Source: Skeletonema tropicum (lineage: Eukaryota; Bacillariophyta; Thalassiosirophyceae; Thalassiosirales; Thalassiosiraceae). Taken from it: DNA of 64,000 nt. This document shows, in pieces, positions 22,310 through 31,641 of the stretch (position 1 is its first letter; the number at the start of each line of letters is the position of its first letter). Where the stretch lies: contig CM074129.1 in assembly GCA_037178625.1 (NCBI GenBank), forward strand, positions 2,542,001 through 2,606,000. Reading direction: 5' to 3'. The position numbers were made by a program, and so were the translations under genes. The notes beneath the pieces are model-generated. The model worked only from the letters and a program-made list of their open reading frames with translations, was not told the DNA's origin and ran no database searches.

Positions 22310-23479
22310 ATGCTGATCAAAACACACGAACGACTGAAAGTACCAATAGCTAGGCTCAGGTGTCAATTCAGCAGCAGGATGGCGGGCAATAACACAGCAT
22401 ACCAGTTGCACTTTTACGGCAGGAGGCTATTCTACACCTTTGATGTGTGCGTAGGTGCACATGTTTGCTTGGAGTCAGCCAACATCGATCCCAACTCAGG
22501 ATTGTACGTCTCAGCTATTGGGGTAGTAGTCGAGATCGTTTACGATAAGGATCGCTCCGTTGGACCAAACGGTAAAGGTGAGGTTAGCCTACCGAAGTAC
22601 ATTGTTGTGGATTTCCCTACATACAAACCACCACCAGGCGAGGACCCATGGGACAAGAACAACCCAACGGTGAGTAAAAGTTGACACACGAAAGACACAA
22701 GACAATTGCCACTCTCTGCGAAAACACTACTAACTCATTTCATACTGATACAAATGCATCCTACCCCAACTTATTGCGCACAGCACGTGCCAATCCCACC
22801 CTACGAGCAGATTTGCAACAGGGGATGCTGCACCGCATTATTCATGCCATTGCAAATTGCCTACGCCATCACCATCCACCGCTGTCAAGGACTCGAAGCT
22901 GGATTCGACAAAGGAGACCGCTGGAACCGCATGATAATAGATCCAGCAGATGAGTTGTGGGAGATTAGCAAGTTTCTTGGAACAATGTACGTGGCTACCA
23001 GCAGAGGCAAAACACTTGGCTCCAAAGATCAAGCATACCCGTCGGACAGTGCCATATACTGGACCGGAAGCAACATTTCAACGAACCGATTAAAAAATTG
23101 CAAGAGAAAGCAAAATGGCCAGTTCTGCGAATCGTACAAGAAGCGAGCAAATTGGGTGAAATACTTGGAGGGGAAGGCAGAAGAGTCGAAGACGAGGTAT
23201 AGCAAGAGAAAGTTAGAGGAAATCACAAAAACATCATACGCAGCAGCAATCAAGGGCGATTTCATCAAAGACAGGACAGACCTGACAACCAGGATTACTG
23301 ACATCATAACCCGAACAAGAAGTGGAAAGAAGCGAAGAAGGATCATGAAATCCCAAGTGATTACTTCGCAGGATCTTCATCTGGTGATTAGTAAAATTGA
23401 TCACTGCACAGTTTTACAAAACAGACACTTTCTCACCACAAAGAATACAACAACTCAATTAAGCGTCTGCATCTGGTGA
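22310..23479 (+). CDS. Pif1-like helicase, C-terminal half only (Helitron-type remnant)
   Basis: Two exons, 22310-22669 and 22784-23479, with a 114-bp GT-AG intron in phase 0 that joins NNPT to HVPIPPYEQ. The product begins with the helicase 2B region (VGAHVCLESANIDPNSGLYVS, equivalent to the family's VGA-V-L-N-...-GLVNGA), then VVDFP. Motif V is AYAITIHRCQGLEAG (family AITIHKSQG) and motif VI is MYVATSRGKTLG (family YVALSR). The C-terminal 140 residues are very basic. Walker A and Walker B motifs and the Rep nuclease are missing and I find none upstream, so the protein cannot be a working helicase alone. Substitution of Lys-Ser by Arg-Cys in motif V suggests decay. ATG 22310 is the first in frame, but the real gene was probably longer. 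Confidence 0.75.
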
Positions 23480-23575
23480 TCAGTAAAACATCTGCAAGCG
23501 CACGATTCGATATATCAAGCACAGTTTTACAAAAAGACATTTTCTCGCGACGAAGAAAGACAAAAACTAAATCGA
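23384..23575. repeat. imperfect duplication near the right end of the nested element
   Basis: Two blocks of about 95 bp share the order CTGGTGAT(T/C)AGTAAAA, CACAGTTTTACAAAA and GACA(C/T)TTTCTC. A shorter relative (GATCACTGAACAATTTTACC) occurs at 22258. Subterminal repeats like these are often protein-binding sites in DNA transposons. Confidence 0.6.
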
Positions 23576-23911
23576 CTAACGCCCGTGTAAAACCTGTATT
23601 TCTTTCTCGTACAGACCGATATAGATGCTCAAAAAGCGCATCTAGTACAGTCAATTTCTCGCTTTCAACAGGTACTTCTTGCTTTCTACATAGGAACACA
23701 TACAGATCCTACGCCGGTAGTCTCTACCGAGGACTCTACGTGTCCCTAAAGTAAACCTTCTCACTAAAAAACACATGTACTGATTCCTACCTATAACTCT
23801 GTAGAATAATGGGGGTGAAAAATAATGAATTTTCCCACCTGTAATAGAAGGGCACCTGCGGCCCCCTATTACGCTGCTCTGCACTCCATGAACGGGGGCC
23901 CCGAGGGCCGA

Positions 23912-23924
23912 TTAGCCTGTGTCA
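23912..23924 (+). repeat. 3' LTR of the gypsy element, displaced last bases
   Basis: TTAGCCTGTGTCA at 23912-23924 equals the end of the 5' LTR (14560-14572) and is followed by the CCCAC duplication at 23925-23929. Its first T overlaps the ambiguous insertion junction. Confidence 0.88.
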
Positions 23925-23929
23925 CCCAC

Positions 23930-24648
23930 TTCAAACTTTGACACACAAACCACAACAACGAATACAACACAAAACAATCCATACCTTCAATGAATGCATT
24001 TTCATTGATTAAAATCACAGCCTTGTTATGGTGGAAACACTGCTCAGGCATAGCTTACCTTTACCACTTACTAAATGAACGTGCACCACAGAAAAAGGAC
24101 AAAGTACAGACATACACGAAAATTGTGCATAGGATTAGTACAGAAAAATCTCAACTCAAGTAAGTGGTAAGTACAACAAAGTGCAAATAATAATCCAAGT
24201 GTGTATCCAGTAAGCTGACAACATTTGTTAGCAACAATTATGCAGTTGGAAAGAAGCTTGTCTAAAAGAAAATTAAAGTACATCTGGTGGACCCCTCAGA
24301 CGCAACAAAATCTATGATAACAACTGGTAACGAACATGCTACGAACATGGCTGCAATAGCTATATATTTCCAGAAGCTGGAACATCCTTCAATAGCACTA
24401 GCACCTACATCTTTTCTCCTCCTCGCATCTAAAAGCAAAGTTTCAATAAGCTCGTTTGTAAACAGAATAGCAAACAGTATATTCTTTATGGGTATTGTTC
24501 CTGCACAAGAAGATTACTGTCTGAGATTATCATTTATATCCTTCTTACATTATTTTCTACAATATGGTATCTCTTGTCTGTAGCATAATGATCTTCTGTA
24601 ATAGTATACATTGTTTTGGTGTGAACAGTTTCACCTAAAAAGCCACAT
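23930..24648. other. host intergenic DNA right of the gypsy insertion
   Basis: A/T-rich DNA without a supported gene. It is the continuation of the host sequence interrupted by the element and lies downstream of ATG4. An open + frame at 24287-24583 has no recognisable feature. Confidence 0.45.
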
Positions 24649-26508
24649 TTATATCAGGACAAAGTCATCATCATCGTCATCATCAGTTTTGTCATCCTCA
24701 TTCAACTCCTCATTTTCCACAGAAAAATCATCCAAACCATCATCATCCACCATATCCTTCATAGCTGAGGTTACTCCAACTTCATAATTTGGAGTCTTCT
24801 CTGCAATAGTGATTATCTCGGGTAACTGATTCGGACAACAATGATCATTTGCCAAATCATCCAGCAAAGATGTGAATTGACAAAAGTCTGAATAATCCCG
24901 CAAATAAAACCCAAGGGCACAACTAGTGTCAAGGCCAGATAATGGAATTGCCCTATCATGATTGAAGTGAGATGCATTTGCTGATGAATGAAGCGATTGG
25001 AGATATGTTTCAGTGATCTGGGCATCCCACTGATATTTGGGGTCATTGCTACTGTCACCTGTATCGATCAGAGTTTGGGTTCCTCGTGGTGCCATCTGAA
25101 CAGTGTGTGGATCTAATCCATACCAGCCGCCGCAGTCTTGTTCGTTTCCAGGGTTGACCGCGTCAGCGCCATAGAACCAAAGGGCATGCCTTGGTGTCCC
25201 ACCAAGCATTCCAACAGATTGAGGAAAAGCCATTAATTTTGCAAGCGTGCTGCCATATTTTGTTGAATCAATCTTCTGAATTCCAAGGCGCAGTGGGAGA
25301 AGCAATAAAAGCGAAGTGTCCCATGTAATATCTTCATCTGTATTGTTACTCCCATTTCCAACTGATGATTTGCTAGTTGCATCATTTACAAGGAGAGCGC
25401 TCAACGGATCATTGATCTCATTCTTTTGTGGTGTATGAAGAGGATGTGAAGTATCTAGAACCTCTGCTTGCACCTTATTCTTGCCGGTGCATTTTGTCAT
25501 TAGCTTCGTTATAGCGTCCAAATAAATGCATCCCTCCGTAGCAATGTGTACTCTAAACATGTCACACACCAATATATTGTTCCGCGATGCATTTCTATCA
25601 CCCTTCAGATCTTGCATTGTTTGTGGTATGAGTAGTTGCTTCTTCGCCAACTCTTCCCTCTTTTCGCAATGAATTTCATTCAATTCTCTCAATACATGAC
25701 ATGCTGTAGTGGGGCCATACCATTCTCCTGGCAATACTCCAAGACCTAATCCTGCGGCCACCATTTGATGCAATGAGTACCAATGGTTCTTTATTCCGCC
25801 TTTCCCATACTCCTCTGAACAATCCTCGTCTCCAGAATTTACGTTTAACTCGATGTGGCCAGGAAAGTCGGCAAACCATCTGGCAATCCGTTCCACTTCC
25901 CAGGGATCCTCTGACTTTTTATTTCGTTTCCAGCTCGGTAACCTATTGTTATTTGATAGAGTAGAATTCATTGTCTTTGATGATGTTGGAGTGAAGTGCC
26001 TCCTCACCGCCTGTGCAAACATCATCTGAGCACGTAGCATACATCCCCATCCGGCATCAGTTTTCATCCCCTCACCGTCCCCCGCTCCACTAAACCCTCC
26101 CCCATGCGTTAGATTCCCCACAAAAGATTGCACAGGTGGTCGGTAGGGCCTCAATGGTACCACGAGATCGTTGCGGTATGTAAACCAATAGAGCGATTTC
26201 TGGAAGGAACGCATCGACACGTGATCGGCGCGTAAAATTGAATAGCCTAGGCAATAAGCGGTAGTGATGCTGCTACCAGCACTACTATTGTTTGGATTGT
26301 GATCGTGATGTGCAGGGTGGTAGCTGCTTGAGATGCCATCGTTGTCATCATCGGAATCGGCATCGCTGTCATCTCTAGAATCATCATGCAGGACGGCAGG
26401 AATGTTTTTGCCCCCAGCCCCAGTAGTGCTTAGACGAAGATTATCCAACTCGAGCATGCCCTCCGTTGCAGGACAGTGCCCAGTTTCGTCGCCGTGTGGG
26501 GGAGTCAT
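24649..26508 (-). CDS. ATG4: ATG4 cysteine protease (autophagy)
   Basis: Peptidase family C54, which processes ATG8 at its C-terminal glycine and later removes it from lipid. A single exon of 619 residues, longer than human ATG4B because of low-complexity acidic and Ser/Asn inserts. The catalytic Cys is in TDAGWGCMLR at about residue 155, and the Asp-His pair is in YGLDPHTVQ at about 463. GGTPRHALWF and the N-terminal YCLGYSIL also match the family. The last residues are an Asp run followed by FVLI at the C-terminus, which has the form of an LC3/ATG8-interacting region (acidic, then F-x-x-I). Human ATG4B also has a C-terminal ATG8-binding motif. The start is the ATG at 26508. Confidence 0.93.
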   Translation of the reverse strand: MTPPHGDETGHCPATEGMLELDNLRLSTTGAGGKNIPAVLHDDSRDDSDADSDDDNDGISSSYHPAHHDHNPNNSSAGSSITTAYCLGYSILRADHVSMRSFQKSLYWFTYRNDLVVPLRPYRPPVQSFVGNLTHGGGFSGAGDGEGMKTDAGWGCMLRAQMMFAQAVRRHFTPTSSKTMNSTLSNNNRLPSWKRNKKSEDPWEVERIARWFADFPGHIELNVNSGDEDCSEEYGKGGIKNHWYSLHQMVAAGLGLGVLPGEWYGPTTACHVLRELNEIHCEKREELAKKQLLIPQTMQDLKGDRNASRNNILVCDMFRVHIATEGCIYLDAITKLMTKCTGKNKVQAEVLDTSHPLHTPQKNEINDPLSALLVNDATSKSSVGNGSNNTDEDITWDTSLLLLLPLRLGIQKIDSTKYGSTLAKLMAFPQSVGMLGGTPRHALWFYGADAVNPGNEQDCGGWYGLDPHTVQMAPRGTQTLIDTGDSSNDPKYQWDAQITETYLQSLHSSANASHFNHDRAIPLSGLDTSCALGFYLRDYSDFCQFTSLLDDLANDHCCPNQLPEIITIAEKTPNYEVGVTSAMKDMVDDDGLDDFSVENEELNEDDKTDDDDDDDFVLI

Positions 26509-26922
26509 TGTTCTTTTTTATTGTCCCAACCCCAACTACTTATTTCACCTCTCAATAGTTCGTTCGTGTTGTCGACAACACAACAAACATACTACAGCTA
26601 CAGACGAGGCAGGGTGTGTCAACTCACAACGATGCCTTCGCTCAGCTTCGCTCGCTCTTGTTGATTGTTGATGAAGATGAAGTTCGCTCGTGTTCGTGTG
26701 TTCAGAATTTTTAAGATACCGGTCAAGATACACATCTTAAAAAATATGAGAACACTAAAAATTAGCAAGATCAGAAGCCAATCCAATCAAGCCAATAAAC
26801 AGCTCCTGAATACCATCCTAAACTAATCACTTATTTATCTTAAAAAAAAAAAAAATTAGCAATCAACTCAGCTCAAAATAGCGAGCATTGCAGAGGCGAC
26901 GTGCAGCTCACAAACAAAGAGC

Positions 26923-28346
26923 ATGCAGTATGGTCATAACATGCCGACTGTTCACATTATATCTGCAATCATAATATTGCTATACTACGTCGCGGTCGCA
27001 ATAGATTTCGTAAACGCATTCCAGATAACCACAATATATCGAGGTTCATACAAGATACGGGCAAGTGCTGCCAGAGAAGCAATGGAATCGTCTAGTGAAG
27101 AGGAAACTGATGCAGTGCAGCTAATACAGCTGCCGAACTTTTCACCTGTGCCCTGGCTGCGACAAGAAGCTTGGACTTACATGTCACACTATGAAAAGGA
27201 ATCATTTATTGAGCATATTACCGGAGGAAAGTTCCAAACCGATCGACAAGATGTGCACGACCACAGCCGCTACTTTACAACTCCAACTCGTTTCATTCAA
27301 GATGATATTGACTTTGGAAATGGTGTAGATAGAGTTGTGCTTGGCCACGGCCCAAGGAGAGTGCTTATAATTTGTGGAATACATGGGAATGAGCCTTGTG
27401 GAGTAGAGGCTGTCAGAATGATACTTCAGAAGAGGAGGCTCTTTTCTGGCAATAATGCAAATGTCACGTCTGAAGAACTGTCAAAGGATGAAAATTGGAC
27501 TGATAAACTTGAGATGCTCTTTGACAGCTTGACAATCGAGTTTTTGTTGGGCAATCCGGCTGGTTTGAGCCAGAACAGGCGTTTTATACAACGCAATCTG
27601 AATAGGTTATTTGACATGAATACATTATGTGATGGTAAGCTGGCAGACCGAGAAGGATATAGGTATGAGCTGCATCGTGCGCGTCTCATTACTGAAAGCA
27701 TCCGACACGCTGATTTTGTGCTGGACATTCATTCCTGTTCTTCTGATGTAGGCTCGTTTGCATTGCCTTCGTCTTTAGATTTGAGCGAGTGTCTAGCTGA
27801 ACATCTTCCCGTTAAGTACGTGGTTGAATCCCTTGTTCACGCATGTCTAGAAGGGGGGACGACGCTTGATGCAGCCCTGTGGAATGACGTACCAGGAGTA
27901 TGTGTCGAGTGCGGCCAGCACACGCACAAAGACGTCGGTAAGTGCTTTGCTTAGATTAACGAACAAGTGGTCTACCTCACCAACGTCAAGTCTCACACTT
28001 GTTTTCGCTGTGGTGTATATTGACAAAAGTATCGCGTGCTGCAGCAGTGATTTCTTCATTTCTTAGGTTACAGATTTTGCAAGAAGACGGAGCGTTTGCT
28101 ACACCAAGCACAAGGACTGATAAGCCCATTACCATGATATGTTCCAACGTAGAAAGAGTTTCAAATGGTTTCGAGTGGCTCAAGAAGTTTCCTGAATTTC
28201 ACTTTGTAGCTGAGGAAGAACCAGTATTCAGAGATGACGAGCGTGGGATTGTCAAGTGTCCCATTCAAGGTGGGGCGTACATTGTGATGCCTACCGCGCA
28301 ACCTGTGATTGGTGAAGAGGCTCTATTTTGGGCGTCTGCTAAGTAA
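26923..28346 (+). CDS. aspartoacylase / succinylglutamate desuccinylase family zinc enzyme, plastid-type presequence
   Basis: Two exons, 26923-27937 and 28030-28346, with a 92-bp intron (GTAAGT donor; AAAAG acceptor) in phase 1. Splicing joins ECGQHTHKDV to SRAAAVISSFL, which is the family's catalytic Glu motif followed by its helix. Product 443 residues. Zinc ligands: His and Glu in IHGNEP at about 153, His in DIHSC at about 267. Substrate-binding Arg/Asn-Arg are in NRRFIQRNLNRLF. The enzymes cleave N-acyl amino acids (N-acetylaspartate or N-succinylglutamate); which substrate is used here is not shown. The N-terminus is a hydrophobic signal segment ending VNAFQI, matching the A-F motif of diatom plastid preproteins. 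Confidence 0.87.
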
Positions 28347-28393
28347 AATAGTTCTTTGTAGCTGAGTCATATTGCAATGCAAAATGCTTCGAC

Positions 28394-29675
28394 CTACTTT
28401 CCATCTGTCCATTGATATTGTACTATGTCGCGCTCATCTCCTGGTCCACTTCGTCCCCAGGTCCATGGTTGAATCAATGATAACGTCTGCTCCTTTGTAG
28501 AACGTTGGTCAGATAGATGAGATTCTAATACACCTCCTACCCACGACGATTTGGACACCTTTCCGAACTCCTTCAATCCCATCGTAAGGTTTGCATTGCC
28601 TCTCGGTGGTTTTATCGTGACTACTGCTTCTGGTTCAAGCAACCGAACGCGGAGGTTTCTCACAAGAGTTGACACCGTTGCTTCCACCAGCTTCTCTACA
28701 ATTGGTTTCATAATTTGGTACGGTCGAATCTCTACCTCCCAATCAATTGCAAGACCTTTTGCAGTAGAGGAGAAAGACACGTTGCCAATGTGTGTATGAA
28801 GGAGAAATGGAAATGTTGACCATCCCGGATTATTCAGTCGATATTGGAACGAAGTCTTCTCCTCCGTTGTAGCTGTCTCAATGATACTTTCGGTTATCAA
28901 AGGTGGTATGCGAAGAAGATTTCGTCGTGCAGATCCATCTCCTTCGTCCAACACATCTCCAAAAGGAATCGGAGGAGGCAATGGGAGTCCTCCACCGCTT
29001 CTCCATACAAATTCGAGGCACTCCTTTCTTGCCAAGTATGGATCAATGTCACCATCAACTGACTGTTTTCACAACGAGACATCGAGGAAAAGTCAAGCAT
29101 TCCTCTACAGTTGATGCGGCTGTTCCAACTGTCCACTGAGTTATGGCTTGATAGAGTGTATAAAATTTTGTGGTTTGAAATGAGACGTCCCAATTCATTA
29201 CAGTTGCTTGGTTCGTACATTCAAATGTTACATTTGCGCTGTGTGAACCGGGTATGATTCCTGGGAAGAAAGGTCCAGCATCAGTGACTTTGTAGCTAAT
29301 CTCAACACTTGATTGGTTATCCTCTTGATTCTCTATCACGTCGTAGTCGTTCAGTAATAATTGTTCCTTCATCAAGGTCGGGTAGATTGTTCGCTCTTTC
29401 GGTGAGTCTTCAGATGATACTATAAATATAGGCAATCCTCCACCTTTCCTCCAATGATACTCCACCCATGCATCTTTGGCTTGTTCTGGAGTGGCATCTG
29501 GAAATTGATTTTGTACAGAGACTGAGATTATGCCGGAATCCTCGCCTCCTACCCCAAGATGAGATATGTGACGGCTTCGCGCTTTATCAAATAAGAGGGC
29601 ATAGCTTGGGGAGAAACACCACAGCTGGCCGAAACCACCGATAAGAAGTAGATAGACAAGTCTTGATGTCATCAT
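28394..29675 (-). CDS. secreted or plastid two-domain protein, tandemly duplicated module
   Basis: Two homologous halves lie in frames offset by one base. Each begins with a W/F-rich helix and a Gly-Gly-Gly-Leu-Pro motif (EYHWRKGGGLPIF; FVWRSGGGLPLP) and ends with a W/Y-rich strand and a long helix (WDVSFQTTKFYTLYQ; WEVEIRPYQIMKP). The alternation of strands and one long C-terminal helix resembles START/SRPBCC ligand-binding folds, but I make no firm assignment. Dropping one A in the coding-strand AAAA at 29066-29069 fuses the halves into 426 residues. The start is the ATG at 29675; the N-terminus is a signal peptide ending LWCFSPS, with a plastid-like C/A-F-S-P. It is divergently arranged with the TRMT11-like gene. 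Confidence 0.7.
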
Positions 29676-29918
29676 CGTCAACAGTGGACAAGAAGGCTCT
29701 TGCAGCTACCAGATGTTGGTCGATACTGATAGCAATGGCAGTAATGGGATTGCTGTTTGTGATCGTTGCGTTCGTTGGTTTTGGTTTCGTTTGAAAGAGC
29801 CAGTAGGGGCTGTCATAGGTTAATCGATAGGGGTAGCCATCAACATTCATAATTTCACATCGATCGCAAGCTGATCATCTCCACCACACAACTGTGGAAA
29901 TAGAGAGCAGTGTATTCT

Positions 29919-31610
29919 ATGATAATGAAGCGAACAGTTCATTTACTCCTCGTCTCCATCACAACAGTGGTCACGCTTGCCTTTTCGCCATCAGACAAAG
30001 TTGGCCATCCGCGGTGTGTCCCAAAAGCATCAAGTAGTAGTGCTCAAACAATTCCAGTGACGCATCAAGAAGTTGATGATGATGCAAAATGCAATGATTT
30101 GCAATGGATCATTCAGTGGAGAGGAGAAGGAGCAGAGGGTTACAGCTCAACGTTGCGTCAGTGGGAGTTCACTTGTGCATTTAAGGCTGAAGTTGCGGAA
30201 TATTGGAATGATGACTCTACAATACACGGTGATGGCGTTCAATTCGATGGGCTAAAAGGAGAACATAGTATGAGAGATTACATTGATGGGATTCAATTCG
30301 ACTTTCGAGATGCTTTAACTTATCAAGGGCCGGTCTATCATCCCGACACTGTGCAAAATGACGCAGATGAAATGACTGGAGAGCCAATTCCTGAATCACA
30401 AGTAGCAGCTTATGAATCTGGGATGCAGTACTTGAAAGTGAACTTCCCTCATACAGATGATGATGCATACACAACAGATGCGCTCAATCAGATATTGCAG
30501 TATACAATACAGAGATGCTCATTAGTTCGAAATGGGTTCCTATTGGTAGCTAGTGGAAATAGTTATGAGGAATTGGCAGAGAAAGCTTTAGATTACGGTT
30601 CTTTCAACGACATTATGGAAGGAGGTTCGAATCAAGATGCAACATGGTCAATCCGTCTGCGACGATATGGTCCAGGAGATGAATCAGCCAGTGAAGACGG
30701 AAAGAAGCGGTCAACGAAACAAGCGAGGTATGGGAAAAATGTTCGCTCTCCACTCACTGACGAAAGAAATGCAATCTTTGCAATGAAGGATATGGTGGAG
30801 TTGTTTCATGGCAGAGTAAATTTGTCGAATCCGGACTGTAAAATCTATCTATTTGATGGATTAAAGAGTGCAATGGCTGATGATAGTACAAAGTGTCTAG
30901 CTAGAGCGATTGGGAAGGGTCCGAAGGTTTCCATTTATGCTCCGAAAACAAGAATCTGCGTTACAACAACACCTTTGTGTCCAATTGCAGCGTTTACTCT
31001 TTGCAACGTTGCCCAGCTACGGCCACATTTTACGGTATTAGATCCATTTGCTGGCTCGTGTGCTTCCTTGCTAGCAGCAGCCCACATTGCAACAAACTCG
31101 GCACGACCAACAAAGTCTCAGGGAGGCACTGTTTCAATTGAAGTTGCTCACAATGGATTGGTAAATAGGGATGATATTGTGCGAGACTTTGAGACCCGCT
31201 CGCTTGATCCACCGCTGGAGGTGATACATGGCGACTGTATGCTGTACGAGACACGAAAGCGAGCTCGTCAAGCCATCGGCAACAATTCCTTTGACTGCAT
31301 AGTAACCGACCCGCCCTACGGAATAAGAGAGGCAATGACATCCGGTGAAGACGATGGTAACTCATTACCACCGTTGACACAACTACTCTACGCCATGGGA
31401 AGAGATCGTGAGATGGGAGAGCCCCTTCTGAAAGTGGGCGGGCGTTTAGTGGCATTCATACCCGTGAGGAAGGGGGAAACGCTGGAGGAATGTCTTCCAG
31501 AGTTACAAGCCAGAGAAGAAGCTGGCCTTGTAATAGAAGGTGAAGGAAGGGAACAAGTATTGAATGACATACTGTCGAGGTGGCTCGTGTCATTTGTTTG
31601 TGTTTCATAA
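29919..31610 (+). CDS. TRMT11-like tRNA guanine-N2 methyltransferase with plastid-type presequence
   Basis: A 563-residue single-exon protein. The middle matches TRM11: RCSLVRNGFLLVASGNSYEELA, followed by the SAM-binding LDPFAGSCASLLAAA and the catalytic VTDPPYGIRE at about residue 463. TRM11 family enzymes make N2-methylguanosine at position 10 of tRNAs, usually with a TRM112 partner. Unusual is the N-terminus: a hydrophobic signal segment (TVHLLLVSITTVVTLAFSPS) with an A-F-S-P motif, as used for import into complex plastids of diatoms. The SAM loop has Ser-Cys where the family usually has Gly-Thr. ATG 29919 is preferred to the earlier GTG. Confidence 0.83.
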   Translation: MIMKRTVHLLLVSITTVVTLAFSPSDKVGHPRCVPKASSSSAQTIPVTHQEVDDDAKCNDLQWIIQWRGEGAEGYSSTLRQWEFTCAFKAEVAEYWNDDSTIHGDGVQFDGLKGEHSMRDYIDGIQFDFRDALTYQGPVYHPDTVQNDADEMTGEPIPESQVAAYESGMQYLKVNFPHTDDDAYTTDALNQILQYTIQRCSLVRNGFLLVASGNSYEELAEKALDYGSFNDIMEGGSNQDATWSIRLRRYGPGDESASEDGKKRSTKQARYGKNVRSPLTDERNAIFAMKDMVELFHGRVNLSNPDCKIYLFDGLKSAMADDSTKCLARAIGKGPKVSIYAPKTRICVTTTPLCPIAAFTLCNVAQLRPHFTVLDPFAGSCASLLAAAHIATNSARPTKSQGGTVSIEVAHNGLVNRDDIVRDFETRSLDPPLEVIHGDCMLYETRKRARQAIGNNSFDCIVTDPPYGIREAMTSGEDDGNSLPPLTQLLYAMGRDREMGEPLLKVGGRLVAFIPVRKGETLEECLPELQAREEAGLVIEGEGREQVLNDILSRWLVSFVCVS

Positions 31611-31641
31611 GGAAGTATAATGTAAGATACCATTTCTGATA

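Larger units (their letters stand above)
19984..23911. mobile_element. 3.9-kb nested insertion with Pif1-helicase gene, Helitron-like candidate
   Basis: Its borders are fixed by the uninterrupted 5' LTR: host ...CATCTAT / TAGCCTG is split, leaving AT on both sides (a 2-base duplication or an A|T insertion point). The insert carries a Pif1-type helicase C-terminal domain, the hallmark enzyme of Helitrons. It has a subterminal inverted repeat: GGCCCTCGGGGCC about 65-80 bases from the left end and its complement GGCCCCGAGGGCC at the right end. Read on the minus strand the element begins TC. There are no long terminal inverted repeats, no transposase, and no canonical CTRR-plus-hairpin end at the left, so standard Helitron1 is not shown. 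A Helitron2-type element with asymmetric terminal repeats, or a non-autonomous derivative, fits best. The Rep nuclease is absent. Confidence 0.6.
14218..23924 (+). mobile_element. Ty3/gypsy LTR retrotransposon with a nested insertion in its 3' LTR
   Basis: A full-length element in plus orientation: 5' LTR, gag, pol (protease, reverse transcriptase, RNase H, integrase, in gypsy order), polypurine tract, 3' LTR. The LTR begins TG and ends CA at 355 bp. The 3' LTR is interrupted after 343 bp by 3928 bp of foreign DNA and then completed by its last 12-13 bases at 23912-23924. The 5-bp host sequence CCCAC flanks the whole composite on both sides. Removing the nested piece leaves a conventional element of about 5.8 kb. 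The two LTRs are identical by eye across the aligned 343 bp, so the insertion is recent. Confidence 0.95.

Noticed and set aside
19984..23911. Canonical Helitron1 assignment
   Set aside because: No CTRR end with adjacent hairpin in the orientation of the helicase gene and no Rep domain; kept only as a Helitron-like candidate.
29020..29120. Introns as the explanation for the frame change in the two-domain protein
   Set aside because: The only GT-AG options of suitable phase are 10 or 46 bases long and would remove conserved residues; a one-base offset in AAAA is simpler.
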